A stretch of DNA of 64,000 nt from Siphonodentalium dalli (lineage: Eukaryota > Mollusca > Scaphopoda > Gadilida > Siphonodentaliidae). Below, one piece after another: positions 41,256 through 53,499 of the stretch. A model generated the notes under the pieces. The model worked only from the letters and a program-made list of their open reading frames with translations, was not told the DNA's origin and searched no databases. The first letter of the stretch is position 1. Each line of letters opens with the position of its first letter. The position numbers and the translations under genes were made by a program. The DNA lies in contig CP136066.1 of NCBI GenBank assembly GCA_032622095.1, positions 187,526,716-187,590,715 of the forward strand, written 5' to 3'.

Positions 41256-44200
41256 CGGGTGTATACGGTGAACCAATGTCGTGTGATATACATTCTAAAT
41301 AGTATAACGTATTTACAGGTGTGTGTAAATTCGGTGTGAAGTTGGTTGGACGATGGACATTCGTGGATATTCAATGTGAAGTTGGTTGCACGTTCGTGGA
41401 CATTCGCGATGTGAAGTTAGTTCGACATTCGTGGACATTCGCACTTTGGGGCAAGACAAACCGCTCTCTTTTGATCGGATAGCTTTGGCGTGGAAAGAAT
41501 AATTGTTTCATGAGAGTGCACTGTTGAATTGTCAAGCCCATTGCTCTCCACTCGTTTATCTCTACTCTCTACACTCGAATTTTTCACATAATTTCCCGAA
41601 TGTCCGTTTCCCTGTTAAAATACATTAAAACAGACATTCAAATTATATATGCTTCTAGATAATTTATAGGGTTCTTATTCGACACTTTTGAATGTTTGTA
41701 GATACCAAATACATGTACAATTGCAATAGTTGTGCGTGTTGAAATTCGTGCATTTAAATACATTCAGGTGGCAAACGCAGCATTGGCGCTGTACTTTGTA
41801 AATTTTCGCTCAAATTTACTAGACTCGCACATGGGTGCAGAACAAACCGCTATATTTGGGTCGAAATGGTATTGCGTGGGAATTATCTATGATCCATCTG
41901 CTGAAATTTCAAGCCAATTTGGTTCACTGATTTTGCCTCTAACCTCATGGCGAAATTATCCCAGAATTTTCTAAGTACCGACTGTCCGTTTACACTTTAA
42001 GAAACATTCAGATATCAAACAGACAATAAAATATATACTGCTGGGCTAATTATAGAGCCCGTTTCCGGTGCAATGGACATATCTTGATGTATAACAAACG
42101 AAATCATCGACATTGCGAAATACTTGCTGTTTGTGAGATAATACTGGAGATGATCAAATATATGGGAATACCTCTGTGAAGTTGGTTGGACGTTCGTAGA
42201 AATTCGCGACACGGTCTCTTTTCACAAAAAATAGCATTGACTCGCATTTGTTGACAAGTGTGATAGCTGCCATATACCCAGACAACACTTATTTTAAAAG
42301 ATCATATGCCTGCCAAACATATTTCATGTAAATAGCCAAATGTCCACGAACGTCCAACGAACTTCGCTGCGATTTTCAACAAAATATCTTCGATTCGGAT
42401 ATGGGGAAGGACAGACTGCTGTGTTTTTGGCCGGATCGGTATTACAAGGGAAGAATAATTCTTCCGTGAGACGTCCATGCTGAATTTTCTAGCCTATATT
42501 CGTTCACTCGTTTAGGATCTACACTGAGAAAAATCATGTCAACATGACTAACCTAGGGTTAGTCACAATCATTTGGAGTCACTTTGACTAACCCACACCT
42601 TTCAGCGAGTCACTTTGACTAAACCACATCATTCAGCGAGTCACTATGACTAACACACATCATTCAGTGAGTCACTATGACTAACCCACATCATTCAGCG
42701 AGTCACTTTGACTAACCCACATCATTCAGCAAGTTACTATGACTAACCCACATCATTCAGCGAGTCACTTTGACTAACCCACATCATTCAGCGAGTCACT
42801 ATGACTAACCCACATCATTCAGCGAGTCACTTTGACTAACCCACATCATTCAGCGAGTCACTTTGACTAACCCACATCATTCAGTGAGTCACTATGACTA
42901 ACCCACATCATTCAGCGAGTCACTTTGACTAACCCACATCATTCAGCGAGTCACTTTGACTAACCCACATCATTCAGTGAGTCACTATGACTAACCCACA
43001 TCATTCAGCGAGTCACTTTGACTAACCCACATCATTCAGCGAGTCACTTTGACTAACCAACATCATTCAGTGAGTCACTATGACTAACCCACATCATTCA
43101 GCGAGTCACTATGACTAACCCACATCATTCAGCGAGTCACTTTGACTAACCCACATCATTCAGCGAGTCACTTTGACTAACCAACATCATTCAGTGAGTC
43201 ACTTTGACTAACCCACATCATTCAGCGAGTCACTATGACTAACCCACATCATTCAGCGAGTCACTTTGACTAACCCACATCATTCAGCGAGTCACTATGA
43301 CTAACCCACATCATTCAGCGAGTCACTATGACTAACCCACATCATTCAGTGAGTCACTATGACTAACCCACATCATTCAGCGAGTCACTATGACTAACCC
43401 ACATCATTCAGCGAGTCACTATGACTAACCCACATCATTCAGCGAGTCACTTTGACTAACCCACATCAATCAGCTAGTCACTTTGACTAACCCACATCAT
43501 TCAGTGAGTCACTATGACTAACCCACATCATTCAGCTAGTCACTATGACTAACCCACACCATTCAGCGAGTCACTTTGACTAACCCACATCATTCAGCGA
43601 GTCACTTTGACTAACCCACATCATTCAGCGAGTCACTTTGACTAACCCACATCATTCAGTGAGTCACTATGACTAACCCACATCATTCAGCGAGTCACTA
43701 TGACTAACCCACATCATTCAGCGAGTCACTTTGACTAACCCACATCATTCAGTGAGTCACTATGACTAACCCACATCATTCAGCGAGTCACTATGACTAA
43801 CCCACATCATTCAGTGAGTCACTATGACTAACCCACATCATTCAGCGAGTCACTTTGACTAACCCACATCATTCAGTGAGTCACTATGACTAACCCACAT
43901 CATTCAGCGAGTCACTTTGACTAACCCACATCATTCAGCGAGTCACTTTGACTAACCCACATCATTCAGCGAGTCAGTTTGACTAACCCACATCATTCAG
44001 CGAGTCACTTTGACTAACCCACATCATTCAGCGAGTCACTTTGACTAACCCACATCATTCGGTGAGTCACTATGACTAACCCACATCATTCAGCGAGTCA
44101 CTTTGACTAACCCACATCATTCAGCGAGTCACTATGACTAACCCACATCATTCAGCGAGTCACTTTGACTAACCCACTTCATTCAGCGAGTCACTATGAC

Positions 44201-46800
44201 TAACCCACATCAATCAGCGAGTCACTATGACTAACCCACATCATTCAGTGAGTCACTGTGACTAACCCACATCATTCAGCGAGTCACTTTGACTAACCCA
44301 CATCATTCAGCGAGTCACTATGACTAACCCACATCATTCAGCGAGTCACTGTGACTAACCCACATCATTCAGCTAGTCACTATGACTAACCCACATCATT
44401 CAGCTAGTCACTATGACTAACCAACATCATTCAGCTAGTCACTATGACTAACCCACATCATTCAGCTAGTCACTATGACTAACCCACATCATTCAGCTAG
44501 TCACTATGACTAACCCACATCATTCAGCTAGTCACTATGACTAACCCACATCATTCAGCGAGCTACTATGACTAACCCACATCATTCAGCGAGTCACTTT
44601 GACTAACCCACATCATTCAGTGAGCCACTATGACTAACCCACATCATTCAGCGAGTTACTATGACTAACCCACATCATTCAGCGAGTCACTTTGACTAAC
44701 CCACATCATTCAGCGAGTCACTATGACTAACCCACATCATTCAGCGAGTCACTATGACTAACCCACATCATTCAGCGAGTCACTTTGACTAACCCACATC
44801 ATTCAGCGAGTCACTTTGACTAACCCACATCATTCAGTGAGTCACTATGACTAACCCACATCATTCAGCGAGTCACTTTGACTAACCCACATCATTCAGC
44901 GAGTCACTTTGACTAACCCACATCATTCAGTGAGTCACTATGACTAACCCACATCATTCAGCGAGTCACTTTGACTAACCCACATCATTCAGCGAGTCAC
45001 TTTGACTAACCAACATCATTCAGTGAGTCACTATGACTAACCCACATCATTCAGCGAGTCACTATGACTAACCCACATCAATCAGCGAGTCACTTTGACT
45101 AACCCACATCATTCAGTGAGTCACTATGACTAACCCACATCATTCAGCGAGTCACTATGACTAACCCACATCATTCAGCGAGTCACTTTGACTAACCCAC
45201 ATCAATCAGCTAGTCACTTTGACTAACCCACATCATTCAGTGAGTCACTATGACTAACCCACATCATTCAGCGAGTCACTATGACTAACCCACATCATTC
45301 AGCGAGTCACTATGACTAACCCACATCATTCAGCGAGTCACTTTGACTAACCCACATCATTCAGCGAGTCACTATGACTAACCCACATCATTCAGCGAGT
45401 CACTATGTCTAACCCACATCATTCAGCGAGTCACTATGACTAACCCACATCATTCAGTGAGTCACTATGACTAACCCACATCATTCAGTGAGTCACTATG
45501 ACAAACCCACATCATTCAGCGAGTCACTTTGACTAACCCACATCATTCAGCGAGTCACTATGACTAACCCACATCATTCAGTGAGTCACTATGACTAACC
45601 CACATCATTCAGCGAGTCACTTTGACTAACCCACATCATTCAGCTAGTCACTTTGACTAACCCACATCATTCAGCTAGTCACTATGACTAACCCACATCA
45701 TTCAGCGAGTCACTATGACTAACCCACATCATTCAGCTAGTCACTATGACTAACCCACATCATTCAGCTAGTCACTATGACTAAACCACATCATTCAGCT
45801 AGTCACTATGACTAACCCACATCATTCAGCTAGTCACTATGACTAACCCACATCATTCAGCTAGTCACTATGACTAACCCACATCATTCAGTGAGTCACT
45901 GTGACTAACCCACATCATTCAGCGAGTCACTGTGACTAACCAACATCATTCAGCGAGTCACTGTGACTAACCCACATCATTCAGCGAGTCACTTTGACTA
46001 ACCCACATCATTCAGCGAGTCACTATGACTAACCCACATCATTCAGCGAGTCACTGTGACTAACCCACATCATTCAGCGAGTCACTGTGACTAACCCACA
46101 TCATTCAGCGAGTCACTGTGACTAACCCACATCATTCGGCGAGTCACTATGACTAACCCACATCATTCAGCGAGTCACTTTGACTAACCCACATCATTCA
46201 GTGAGTCACTATGACTAAGCCACATCATTCAGCGAGTCACTTTGACTAACCCACATCCTAAGTCATAGTGACTAAGTTACGTTGCACTAAGAAATAACTC
46301 TAAATGCGACACAGCTTTAATGATGTTTAATATCCATTGCTAAATGTTCAATTCCTTTGCATCGTAATTCTAGTTGATCTATAATAGAACAAATTTGATG
46401 ATGGGATATAATGGCTCCACACCATAGGCTACATTGTTTGGTTAAAATGTTCGTATTTCATAGACACCACAGACGTATTGGAAAAATGAACCAGTTGAGC
46501 AGACCTATTATCACGAACTATTGTATTGCCATACAGTTCAACAGACCAGTGTTGGAGTCTCTGTTTTTGGAGAATGGATTGAAAGTTTGACCTCCTTTCA
46601 ACTCTGTCTCTGATTCTGGAAAATATATCATCTGGTTGAGTTTTGGAATTATTTGCAAAAAATTTACGCCACATTACATTTTCACCACATTACATTTTCA
46701 ACTTCCCATTGACAAAGAAATGTTAGTCATTGTGACTCAATCCTGGTCATTTTGACACTCACAATTGTAGTATAATGACCCAATTAGTCGTTTTGAGTGA
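41256..46800 (+). mobile_element. Composite foldback-like repeat, copy 2, with expanded minisatellite
   Basis: 41256-42575 matches 5711-7360 without the 0.4-kb hairpin element. 46258-46800 matches 7450-8215 without the family-A MITE. The inverted right half seen in copy 1 is absent, so this copy is truncated on the right. No transposase frame is present. Confidence 0.75.
42576..46257 (+). repeat. 31-bp minisatellite, about 119 units
   Basis: The unit is GAGTCACTATGACTAACCCA plus CATCATTCAGC. Main variants are A or T in CTATGAC/CTTTGAC, and AGC, AGT or AGCT before GAGTC/AGTC. Spacing is constant, with no spacers. Units with a T (AGTGAGTCAC) carry TGAGTCA, the AP-1 consensus. Runs of the AGCTAG variant at about 44370-44560 and 45640-45890 suggest block duplication inside the array. 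Confidence 0.97.
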
Positions 46801-46972
46801 CTGGTGCTGCTCGGTGCCGACAACAAGTAAACATATAGGTATCATGGGGTGGTGGTGGTGTTCGGTGCCGACACCAAGTAAACATATAGGTATCATGGGG
46901 TTGTGGTGGTGCTCGGTGCCGACACCAAGTAAACATATAGGTATTATGGGGTGGTGCTGCTCTGTGTCGACT
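46801..46972 (+). repeat. 51-bp tandem repeat, about 3.3 units
   Basis: TCGGTGCCGA recurs at 46811, 46862 and 46913, followed by AAGTAAACATATAGGTAT. The period is a multiple of three, so one frame stays open and shows a 17-residue repeat. This is probably not coding. Confidence 0.9.
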
Positions 46973-47020
46973 ACGAATTATCTCGTAGTGCGTTTGTGGA
47001 TGTCATGTTTTAAATGACAA
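46973..47020. repeat. 48-bp direct repeat flanking the LINE, left copy
   Basis: Identical over 48 bp to 56122-56169 (ACGAATTATCTCGTAGTGCG ... AAATGACAA). It lies immediately beside the CTCTCT tail of the LINE (minus strand), as a target-site duplication would. Confidence 0.85.
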
Positions 47021-47579
47021 GAGAGAGAGAGAGAGATACTTTATTCCTCCATATCAACGGAGATTGCGTATAATACAGATATATACAACAAAATAATGTT
47101 ACATAAGATTTGTTAAAGCTCAGAAGTTAGGCATGTAAACAAATGTGCTCAATTTCAGCGCAATTTTAGTGAATGGACGCATTTGGTATTCAACGCCAAC
47201 ATACAAAATGGCTAGGATATGTTTAGCCACAATAAAATCGTATCCATGGAAATGATCGCCATTAAGAGGTGTTCATATATACGTTGTGAGCGTACCTTCT
47301 ATTGCGAGCAGAGGAAACAGATGAAGCGAACGCATCGCTTTAACAAGAAAACCATAGTCAGAAATGGTAACGCCACCAAGATCGTATTATTAGCCATAAA
47401 TATAAATAATAATACAATTATTCTATAAACTAGCTTTCAAATTTTATGCGGGAAATTTGCGTACTTCCATATTTCAAGTTTTCCCGTTTCTCGTGGCATA
47501 CATTACTTTCATCAAACTGTCTTCTTTATTACACAAGCTGATAGGCCCGACTTCACCCGGGCTGTTTCACATCTGCTTT

Positions 47580-48120
47580 CCGGTGAAAGGTGCGATTTGA
47601 CCTTCAATTGACTATTTCGAAAGTCAAGGTCAGGTCAGGGTCATGATTTGTCCAGTCCAAAACACCCCCATCCGTAGAAAACTACCCATAGGTATCAAAT
47701 TTCGTCGAAATCCGTCCGTTTTACCCAACTTGACCTTTAATTAACAATTTTGAAGGTCAAGGTAAGGTCAGAGTCATGATTTGACCCGTCCAAAACACCC
47801 CCCCCCCCCCCGACAAAAGTACCCATAGGTATCAAATTTCGTCGAAATCTATCCGTTTTATCCGAGTTGACCTTTGATTGGCCATATTGAAGGTCAAGGT
47901 CAGGCCGAGGTCACGATTTGACCCGTTCAAAACTCTCCTCAGACCAAAGTATCCCTAGTATCAAATTTCGCCGAAATTTGTCCGTTTTACCCAAATTGAC
48001 CTTGCATTGACAGTTTTAAAGGTCAAGGTCAGGTCGGGGTCACGATTTGACCCGTTCAAAACACTTCCCGGACACAAATACCCATAGGTATCAAATTACG
48101 TTGAAATCTATGGAAAGCCG
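47580..48120. repeat. Four diverged units of the TTGACC repeat
   Basis: Units of about 130 bp with GAAGGTCAAGGTCAGG, TTTGACCCGTTCAAAAC and ATAGGTATCAAATTTCG. Relatives lie at 34490-34760. A C14 run is at about 47797-47811. Confidence 0.8.
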
Positions 48121-48169
48121 AGGAGGACATGTTGGTTGCTAATTGCTAGATATACGACGCGGTATTTTG

Positions 48170-48317
48170 AAGGTGTTTCAAACTAGGAGATAGAAGTATT
48201 CTGCCTTTCAAATGGTGACGAATTATAGTAGTTTATTCAAATTTTATGGCATAAATTGTTATTAAAACCGTATATACTATAAAAAATTAATGACTCGAAA
48301 ATTAAGTGGGCCTTTAA
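48170..48317 (+). mobile_element. Fragment of TTAA-flanked MITE family D
   Basis: The right end CGAAAATTAAGTGGGCCT-TTAA is intact (TTAA 48314-48317). The left part is truncated around TTCTGCCTTTCAAATGG. Confidence 0.6.
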
Positions 48318-48539
48318 ACAAAGTCACAATTGCATTTAGGCTCATCTCATACTCGTCCATTCAGCGATATTCTACTGCGCAGTTTGTTATAGCCTCCAGT
48401 ATTTATTGAGCGTTATACCCCCAACTGTTATAATTCGCCTTTAGCAGGCGTACTCTTGCCTCAGATTATTGAGATATTAGGTCACACATAATCACATTAA
48501 ATCGCATCGTAACATAGCAATTGTGTGGGCTCCTTGGCG

Positions 48540-49345
48540 TGAATATGTAATGAGAAATAAGGTCATACGTAATGACATTAAACTCAAGAAAACCCTCGAA
48601 AACAAAACAAAATCACATTTAATGTTTTACGTTATTTCCTTCATCAAAAGAATCTTCGTGATAATGAACCCTCTCGTTACTTTAGAATATAGAATTAACC
48701 TTAAAATAAAAACAATCTTTGGAACACAGAACCTTCGGAATAACGAACCTTCGGATTGGTGAACCTTCGGAATAGCGAACATTCAGAGAAATTTCGGAAT
48801 AGTGGACCTTCGGGATAGTGAACCTTCGGAATAGAGCCATGCCCCCCAATATTCATATTATATGCCCAGAGTTCAAAGGTATGGACCCATAAAATTCTAA
48901 ACTTGGCCCTTAAAATAATGAACTCCAAATTGGAGCACACACAGAACACCACTTAAGTCAACTGAACCTATGTCATGTCCCAATGCGGGAGGGTCCATAT
49001 ATACCACAACATTCATAGTATATATATATGCCAAGAATTCAAAGGTATGGGCCCACGTAATGACATAAAATCTCAAGAAAACCAGCGAAAACAAAACAAA
49101 ATCACATTTAATGTTCTAAGTTAAGTTATTTCCTCCTGTATCTGTATCGGTGTGCGCGCATGATCAGTTCGGATGTGAGCGCACACTCCATATAAAGAAT
49201 CTTTGTGAAAATGAACCCTCTCAAATTAGTCTCAATACTTTAAAATATAGAATTAACCTAAAAATAACAAAAACCTTCGGAATAGAGAACCTTCGGAATA
49301 GCGGACCTTCGGGATAGCAAACCTTCATAATAGAAGCATGTCCCC
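48540..49345 (-). repeat. Twofold repeat in the LINE 3' region
   Basis: 48548-48870 and 49050-49345 share AAAACAAAATCACATTTAAT, AATGAACCCTCTC, TATAGAATTAACC and strings of ACCTTCGGAATAG. The second copy carries an extra inverted repeat (GTGTGCGCGCAT ... GTGAGCGCACAC, 49150-49189). Confidence 0.75.
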
Positions 49346-49349
49346 ACAA

Positions 49350-52300
49350 TTACACCGGTGACGTAAACACATGTGCCAATCTTAGTTGTACTCTCGTAAT
49401 TATCGGTACGATGAAACGGTGACGGAATCTGACGAGGTTTGCCGAATGTACAATCACCCAGTGAATTATCGATCGCCCATGCGATACAAAAAAACCAAAA
49501 GCAATAAACACCACACTACGGTGGCGTAATAAGAGAGTCTCGTTGCAGAGAAGATGAATCTGTAGTGGGATACACCCACCAAAGCAGTATGCTAGAAATG
49601 TGTTTTTGCTGAGGTTATCTAGGAGCGCGAATGTTTCTATTCCATGGCTGTCTATTACTGAATACCAGAATGCATTCCTCGTCACCTGTGCAAAGTCTGA
49701 CATGCAATCGTGATACATATGGGTAAGAAGATTATCGAATGAATTATGACAATGAATACAAGTAGCATCGTTATTGTACGTAGTTTTAGCCAAAATGTTC
49801 GCCATTTTTGTGCACATAGGATAGTAATCGGGTTCATTGCGGCACAATTCCCAGAGTCTCCACGATGAGTGAACATCTGGCTTCACGTTGAATAGGAATC
49901 TTAGGGTTTCGTCTTGCTGTACACTGAGATGCACCCTACGGGCATAATGTGCAGCAAGGCGATCTCTAATCATCCCCTTCCAAACCGCCTGCGACGGAAA
50001 AACACCTGTTTCTACGAAAGATGTTAGGTAGTGGTACATATCAATTTCTTTGAGAATTTCAGTTATGTCTTTCAGAAAGCCCTTAATTGGGCGACCAAAC
50101 AGCCTGTGGCTGTGGAAATCGAATAAAAATATATTAAGAGCCGCTCTGTGGCTTTTGTGGAGATTCACTAGTGTGCTAAGAAAGAGTAATTTCCTTTTAT
50201 GCAGCTCGTACTCTATCGGCAATCTTCCCAATAAAGATAAAGCGAATATCGTGCTGGTACGTTTAGGTAAGTGCTGCATGTGTTTGATGCACATACGATA
50301 GGCTCTTTCCAGAGATAAATGTTGAGTGCTAGAGAGATCCCACCACGTTTCGCACCCGTACAGTGCCTTGGGGATAACTATGTGTTTAAAAATCATAAGA
50401 TTGGTTAACGGGGAAAACGTAGACGTAACGTGAGAACGACAACCTGCAAAGAAGCATTTACGTAGCATGTCCGTTGCGTTCTGAATTTTTGGCAGCTGTC
50501 CAGATTTACAGTTTTGTTTGATACCAAGATGGACGACTTCCTCTACTTGTTGTATTACATCTGGACCAAGTTTCCAGGATCGAGACATGGTACAACCCAT
50601 GCTGCGATTACTATTGAAAAGCAGCACCTTGCTTTTTTCATTGGAGAATTCAAAGCGCCACTTTTTACTATAGATGTGACAAATATTAAGAAGTCTGCGT
50701 AAGCCACCTTCAGTGAGAGAGAGAACAGTGATGTCATCTGCCGTTGTCGGCGATGCGCATGATGTTGAACCTATATATAGGCCATCAGTTGATTTTGCAA
50801 GATCCGCAAGAAGCTCATCAATGAAGACTAGATAAAGGAAGGGAGACAAGAGACCTCCTTGTCTTGTGCCTTGTTCGATGACAAATGATTCAGAAATATT
50901 TCCCTTATACATGACGTGACTCTGAACCTTTGAATACATATTCATAATTAGTTTCAATGTAAGACCTGTGACACCTTTCTGGTGTAATTTGTAAATGAGA
51001 CCTTCGTGCCACACTCGATCAAAGGCTTTCTTTGAATCTAAAAATGCCGCATAGACACTTGATCCATATGCTTCTGCATACGCAAATGCTTCCTGTAGCT
51101 CGAATGTAGTTATCGTGCATCCCACGCCCCTTTGAAATCCGTTCTGTAAGCTGCTTGGGAAATTCTTAAACAATCGGCTTTGCCGAAGTCGTCGAAGAAG
51201 AATCGCCTCAAGCAGCTTATAGAGCACAGAGAGAAGTGTGATCGCACGATAACTATCAGGTACATGAGGTGGTTTTGGGTCGCCTTTGAATATGGGTACA
51301 ATGAGGCCTTTTTTCATGTCAGGGGGAATATAGGCAAACCGCAAAATTTGGGAATAAAATATACATAAAATATCACATAATGCGGGCGGTGCATTAATAA
51401 TATGTTCGTTCACTAGCTCATCAAGACCGCCCGCCTTGTTTGCTTTGAACTCCTTTATTGAGTCAGTCAATTCGGCCAGTGAGACATAATTAGCGAAGTC
51501 AGGGATGCCACTTTCAGATTGGCTATCAGATAAAATTGTGTCAACATGTACACTGACTGCGTTTCCAAAAGTTGAGTTCGTATGTGATGAACATTTATAT
51601 AGCTCAGAAAAATAGCTTTTCCACCCTTGGGCAATATGAGAAGGATCTCTGCACATGATTCCATTGAATAACATTTCCGTACCGGGTGTGATATAACACC
51701 TGTCTTTGGAGTTTACAGCTTTCCAAAAGCGTTTTTGATCACTTTTAGCATAAGCTTCTACTCGACTCGCGGTATTTGAGAGGTAATTTTTAATGGTGGA
51801 ACGTTGCACCCTGCGAAATTCACGCTTTTTATCCCGATAAGCTCGAAAAGCGTGGTTCGATGAGCAGCTGGGCTTCCCCATCGAAATCCAGGCTTTCCTA
51901 ACATCGAGCATGGATGAGTGAAGTTCGGTTAGATTCCGTGACCAATATGGTTTGGATTTTCGCTTATTGTTCAAGTTCGGACATGAGTCCGTAGCAGATT
52001 GTAAGAGAGTATGCACAAGCTGTGAATAGAGAAAGTCAATGTCACTCTCCGAGTTTATTTTGACATTGAGACTTGAAATATACCCTTTAACTCTATTCTG
52101 ATACATTTCTATATCTATTTTCTTCCAATTTACATACTTACGACACCGATTAGAGTTATCGGTCGTGCATGAGGGGAAGTTCACTGTACATTTCACTGGT
52201 CGATGGTTAGACGTGTTAATTGCATTGTCATCAAGGATTTCAATATTCTTAATTAGGTCTGCTTTACATTCTCGGACAATGATATGGTCGATCAGTGAGG

Positions 52301-52979
52301 ATGATGCAACAGTTGAATAGGGAACATAAGACGCATCGGGACCTTTGCAGCTAGATGATGACATCAACGATGACATGGTATGCTTAGATAGAAATTGATT
52401 CAGGAGACGTGCTCTAGCATTTTGTGCGGTGCCCAAAGGGCGAGAGCATACCCCTGAACGTGGTAAGTTTGCATTAAAGTCTCCCATTAAAAGTAGCATA
52501 CCACGAGGCGATAGCTCGTAAATGAGATCATTTAGATCATTGAGGCACTTACGATAATCTTCATCTGAATAATTGGTATTGGGGAGATATACTTGCAGGA
52601 TGAAGATAAACTGATCATATCCCAAGCGGAGTCGGATCCCAATGATCCGCTCGTTATCGACTGAGATGCCCGAAGTATTGATCACATGTTTCTTATTAAT
52701 GAGAAAAGCAACTCCATCACGACAGTAGCTACCACCTGTCTTAGTGACGATGGTTTTTCCACATTTTGCAAAGCTAGTGTATTTATCGTGGATTTCATTC
52801 AAAAGATGGAGTTTCCCTTGATCAAGCCAATGCTCTGAGATTCCTACAATATCATATTCTTGGTGATTCAGGAGGTCATTCAAATAAGAGGCACTGGAAG
52901 TGAGGCCAGTGGCGTTCCAACTAATTACATGTACATCAGTATAGACAATAGCGTTATGAATAATATTGCAACTATCCAT
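49350..52979 (-). CDS. LINE ORF2: APE endonuclease and reverse transcriptase
   Basis: 1209 residues with no internal stop. The endonuclease spans residues about 15-265: WNATG (21-25), SEHWL (48-52), MGDFNAN (165-171), SLIDHI (228-233), SNHRPV (257-262). The reverse transcriptase spans about 500-800: FLDSKKAFDRVW (646-657, first catalytic Asp 648), GTRQGGLLSPFL (704-715), and TADD (746-749) where most LINEs have F/YADD. A C-terminal CCHC knuckle follows: C1074, C1077, H1087, C1092. The enzyme nicks target DNA and copies the RNA in place. The start ATG overlaps the last codons of the upstream frame by 8 nt (ATGGATAG), suggesting reinitiation or frameshift. An uninterrupted 3.6-kb frame implies recent activity. 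Confidence 0.95.
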   Translation of the reverse strand: MDSCNIIHNAIVYTDVHVISWNATGLTSSASYLNDLLNHQEYDIVGISEHWLDQGKLHLLNEIHDKYTSFAKCGKTIVTKTGGSYCRDGVAFLINKKHVINTSGISVDNERIIGIRLRLGYDQFIFILQVYLPNTNYSDEDYRKCLNDLNDLIYELSPRGMLLLMGDFNANLPRSGVCSRPLGTAQNARARLLNQFLSKHTMSSLMSSSSCKGPDASYVPYSTVASSSLIDHIIVRECKADLIKNIEILDDNAINTSNHRPVKCTVNFPSCTTDNSNRCRKYVNWKKIDIEMYQNRVKGYISSLNVKINSESDIDFLYSQLVHTLLQSATDSCPNLNNKRKSKPYWSRNLTELHSSMLDVRKAWISMGKPSCSSNHAFRAYRDKKREFRRVQRSTIKNYLSNTASRVEAYAKSDQKRFWKAVNSKDRCYITPGTEMLFNGIMCRDPSHIAQGWKSYFSELYKCSSHTNSTFGNAVSVHVDTILSDSQSESGIPDFANYVSLAELTDSIKEFKANKAGGLDELVNEHIINAPPALCDILCIFYSQILRFAYIPPDMKKGLIVPIFKGDPKPPHVPDSYRAITLLSVLYKLLEAILLRRLRQSRLFKNFPSSLQNGFQRGVGCTITTFELQEAFAYAEAYGSSVYAAFLDSKKAFDRVWHEGLIYKLHQKGVTGLTLKLIMNMYSKVQSHVMYKGNISESFVIEQGTRQGGLLSPFLYLVFIDELLADLAKSTDGLYIGSTSCASPTTADDITVLSLTEGGLRRLLNICHIYSKKWRFEFSNEKSKVLLFNSNRSMGCTMSRSWKLGPDVIQQVEEVVHLGIKQNCKSGQLPKIQNATDMLRKCFFAGCRSHVTSTFSPLTNLMIFKHIVIPKALYGCETWWDLSSTQHLSLERAYRMCIKHMQHLPKRTSTIFALSLLGRLPIEYELHKRKLLFLSTLVNLHKSHRAALNIFLFDFHSHRLFGRPIKGFLKDITEILKEIDMYHYLTSFVETGVFPSQAVWKGMIRDRLAAHYARRVHLSVQQDETLRFLFNVKPDVHSSWRLWELCRNEPDYYPMCTKMANILAKTTYNNDATCIHCHNSFDNLLTHMYHDCMSDFAQVTRNAFWYSVIDSHGIETFALLDNLSKNTFLAYCFGGCIPLQIHLLCNETLLLRHRSVVFIAFGFFVSHGRSIIHWVIVHSANLVRFRHRFIVPIITRVQLRLAHVFTSPV

Positions 52980-53499
52980 GATTGCTGTTTGTTAAAGAGT
53001 TATTGTATTGTCTGCCATGGTTTCTCCATGGTCTGCAGTAGACACCATCCGGCCAAAATGAAGGTGTGGCGATACTGTCACAATCACAGGCTGGGATTGT
53101 TATGTTGGCTGCCAAGTAACCAGGGTTCCTACTACTAATAACCTTTACGTAGGATGGGATGATGTAGCGTTTCTTCAGATAGTCGCGTATCAACTTCTGT
53201 GAGTCCTGAGGTCCAACTCCACCCAAATAAAAGCTGCGATCCTCAGAATGTGCATATTGTCTGTCGAATGCGCCAGTTCTTGCGCTTGTATTGAAAGGGT
53301 GGCCAAGCTCGCAAGATTCATTTGTCGACACCGGAATAGAGTGCAGGGACAGATGACCATCCACTTGTGGAGAAGACGGCTGATCCGATATCCTGTCGAT
53401 GGGTCTTCTGTCGTGTTGAGAGGGTGGGACATTCACTTCGGCAGGGGTACTCGTAATATCACCACATTTGGAGGATATCTCTAGATTCAGTATCCTTGA
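52972..53499 (-). CDS. LINE ORF1, C-terminal segment (after in-frame stop)
   Basis: Same frame as the segment ending at 53500, directly after TAA, with no ATG of its own near the beginning. It encodes a globular part with RSFYLGGVGPQDSQKLIRDY and a tail with SFWPDGVYCRPWR. These resemble the C-terminal nucleic-acid-binding part of ORF1 proteins in invertebrate CR1/L2-like LINEs. It ends at TAG 52974-52972, overlapping the ORF2 start. Confidence 0.6.
   Translation of the reverse strand, partial: SRILNLEISSKCGDITSTPAEVNVPPSQHDRRPIDRISDQPSSPQVDGHLSLHSIPVSTNESCELGHPFNTSARTGAFDRQYAHSEDRSFYLGGVGPQDSQKLIRDYLKKRYIIPSYVKVISSRNPGYLAANITIPACDCDSIATPSFWPDGVYCRPWRNHGRQYNNSLTNSNHG

Noticed and set aside
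42576-46257. CRISPR-like regular array
   Set aside because: Units are contiguous 31-bp copies with no unique spacers and the window is eukaryotic; it is a minisatellite.
46775-47017. 80-codon ORF with repeated CSVPTPSKHIGIMG
   Set aside because: Produced by a 51-bp tandem repeat; codons repeat because 51 is divisible by three, and no start or splice context supports a gene.
49682-51664. Short ORFs in other frames of the LINE
   Set aside because: Shadows of the 1209-residue ORF2.
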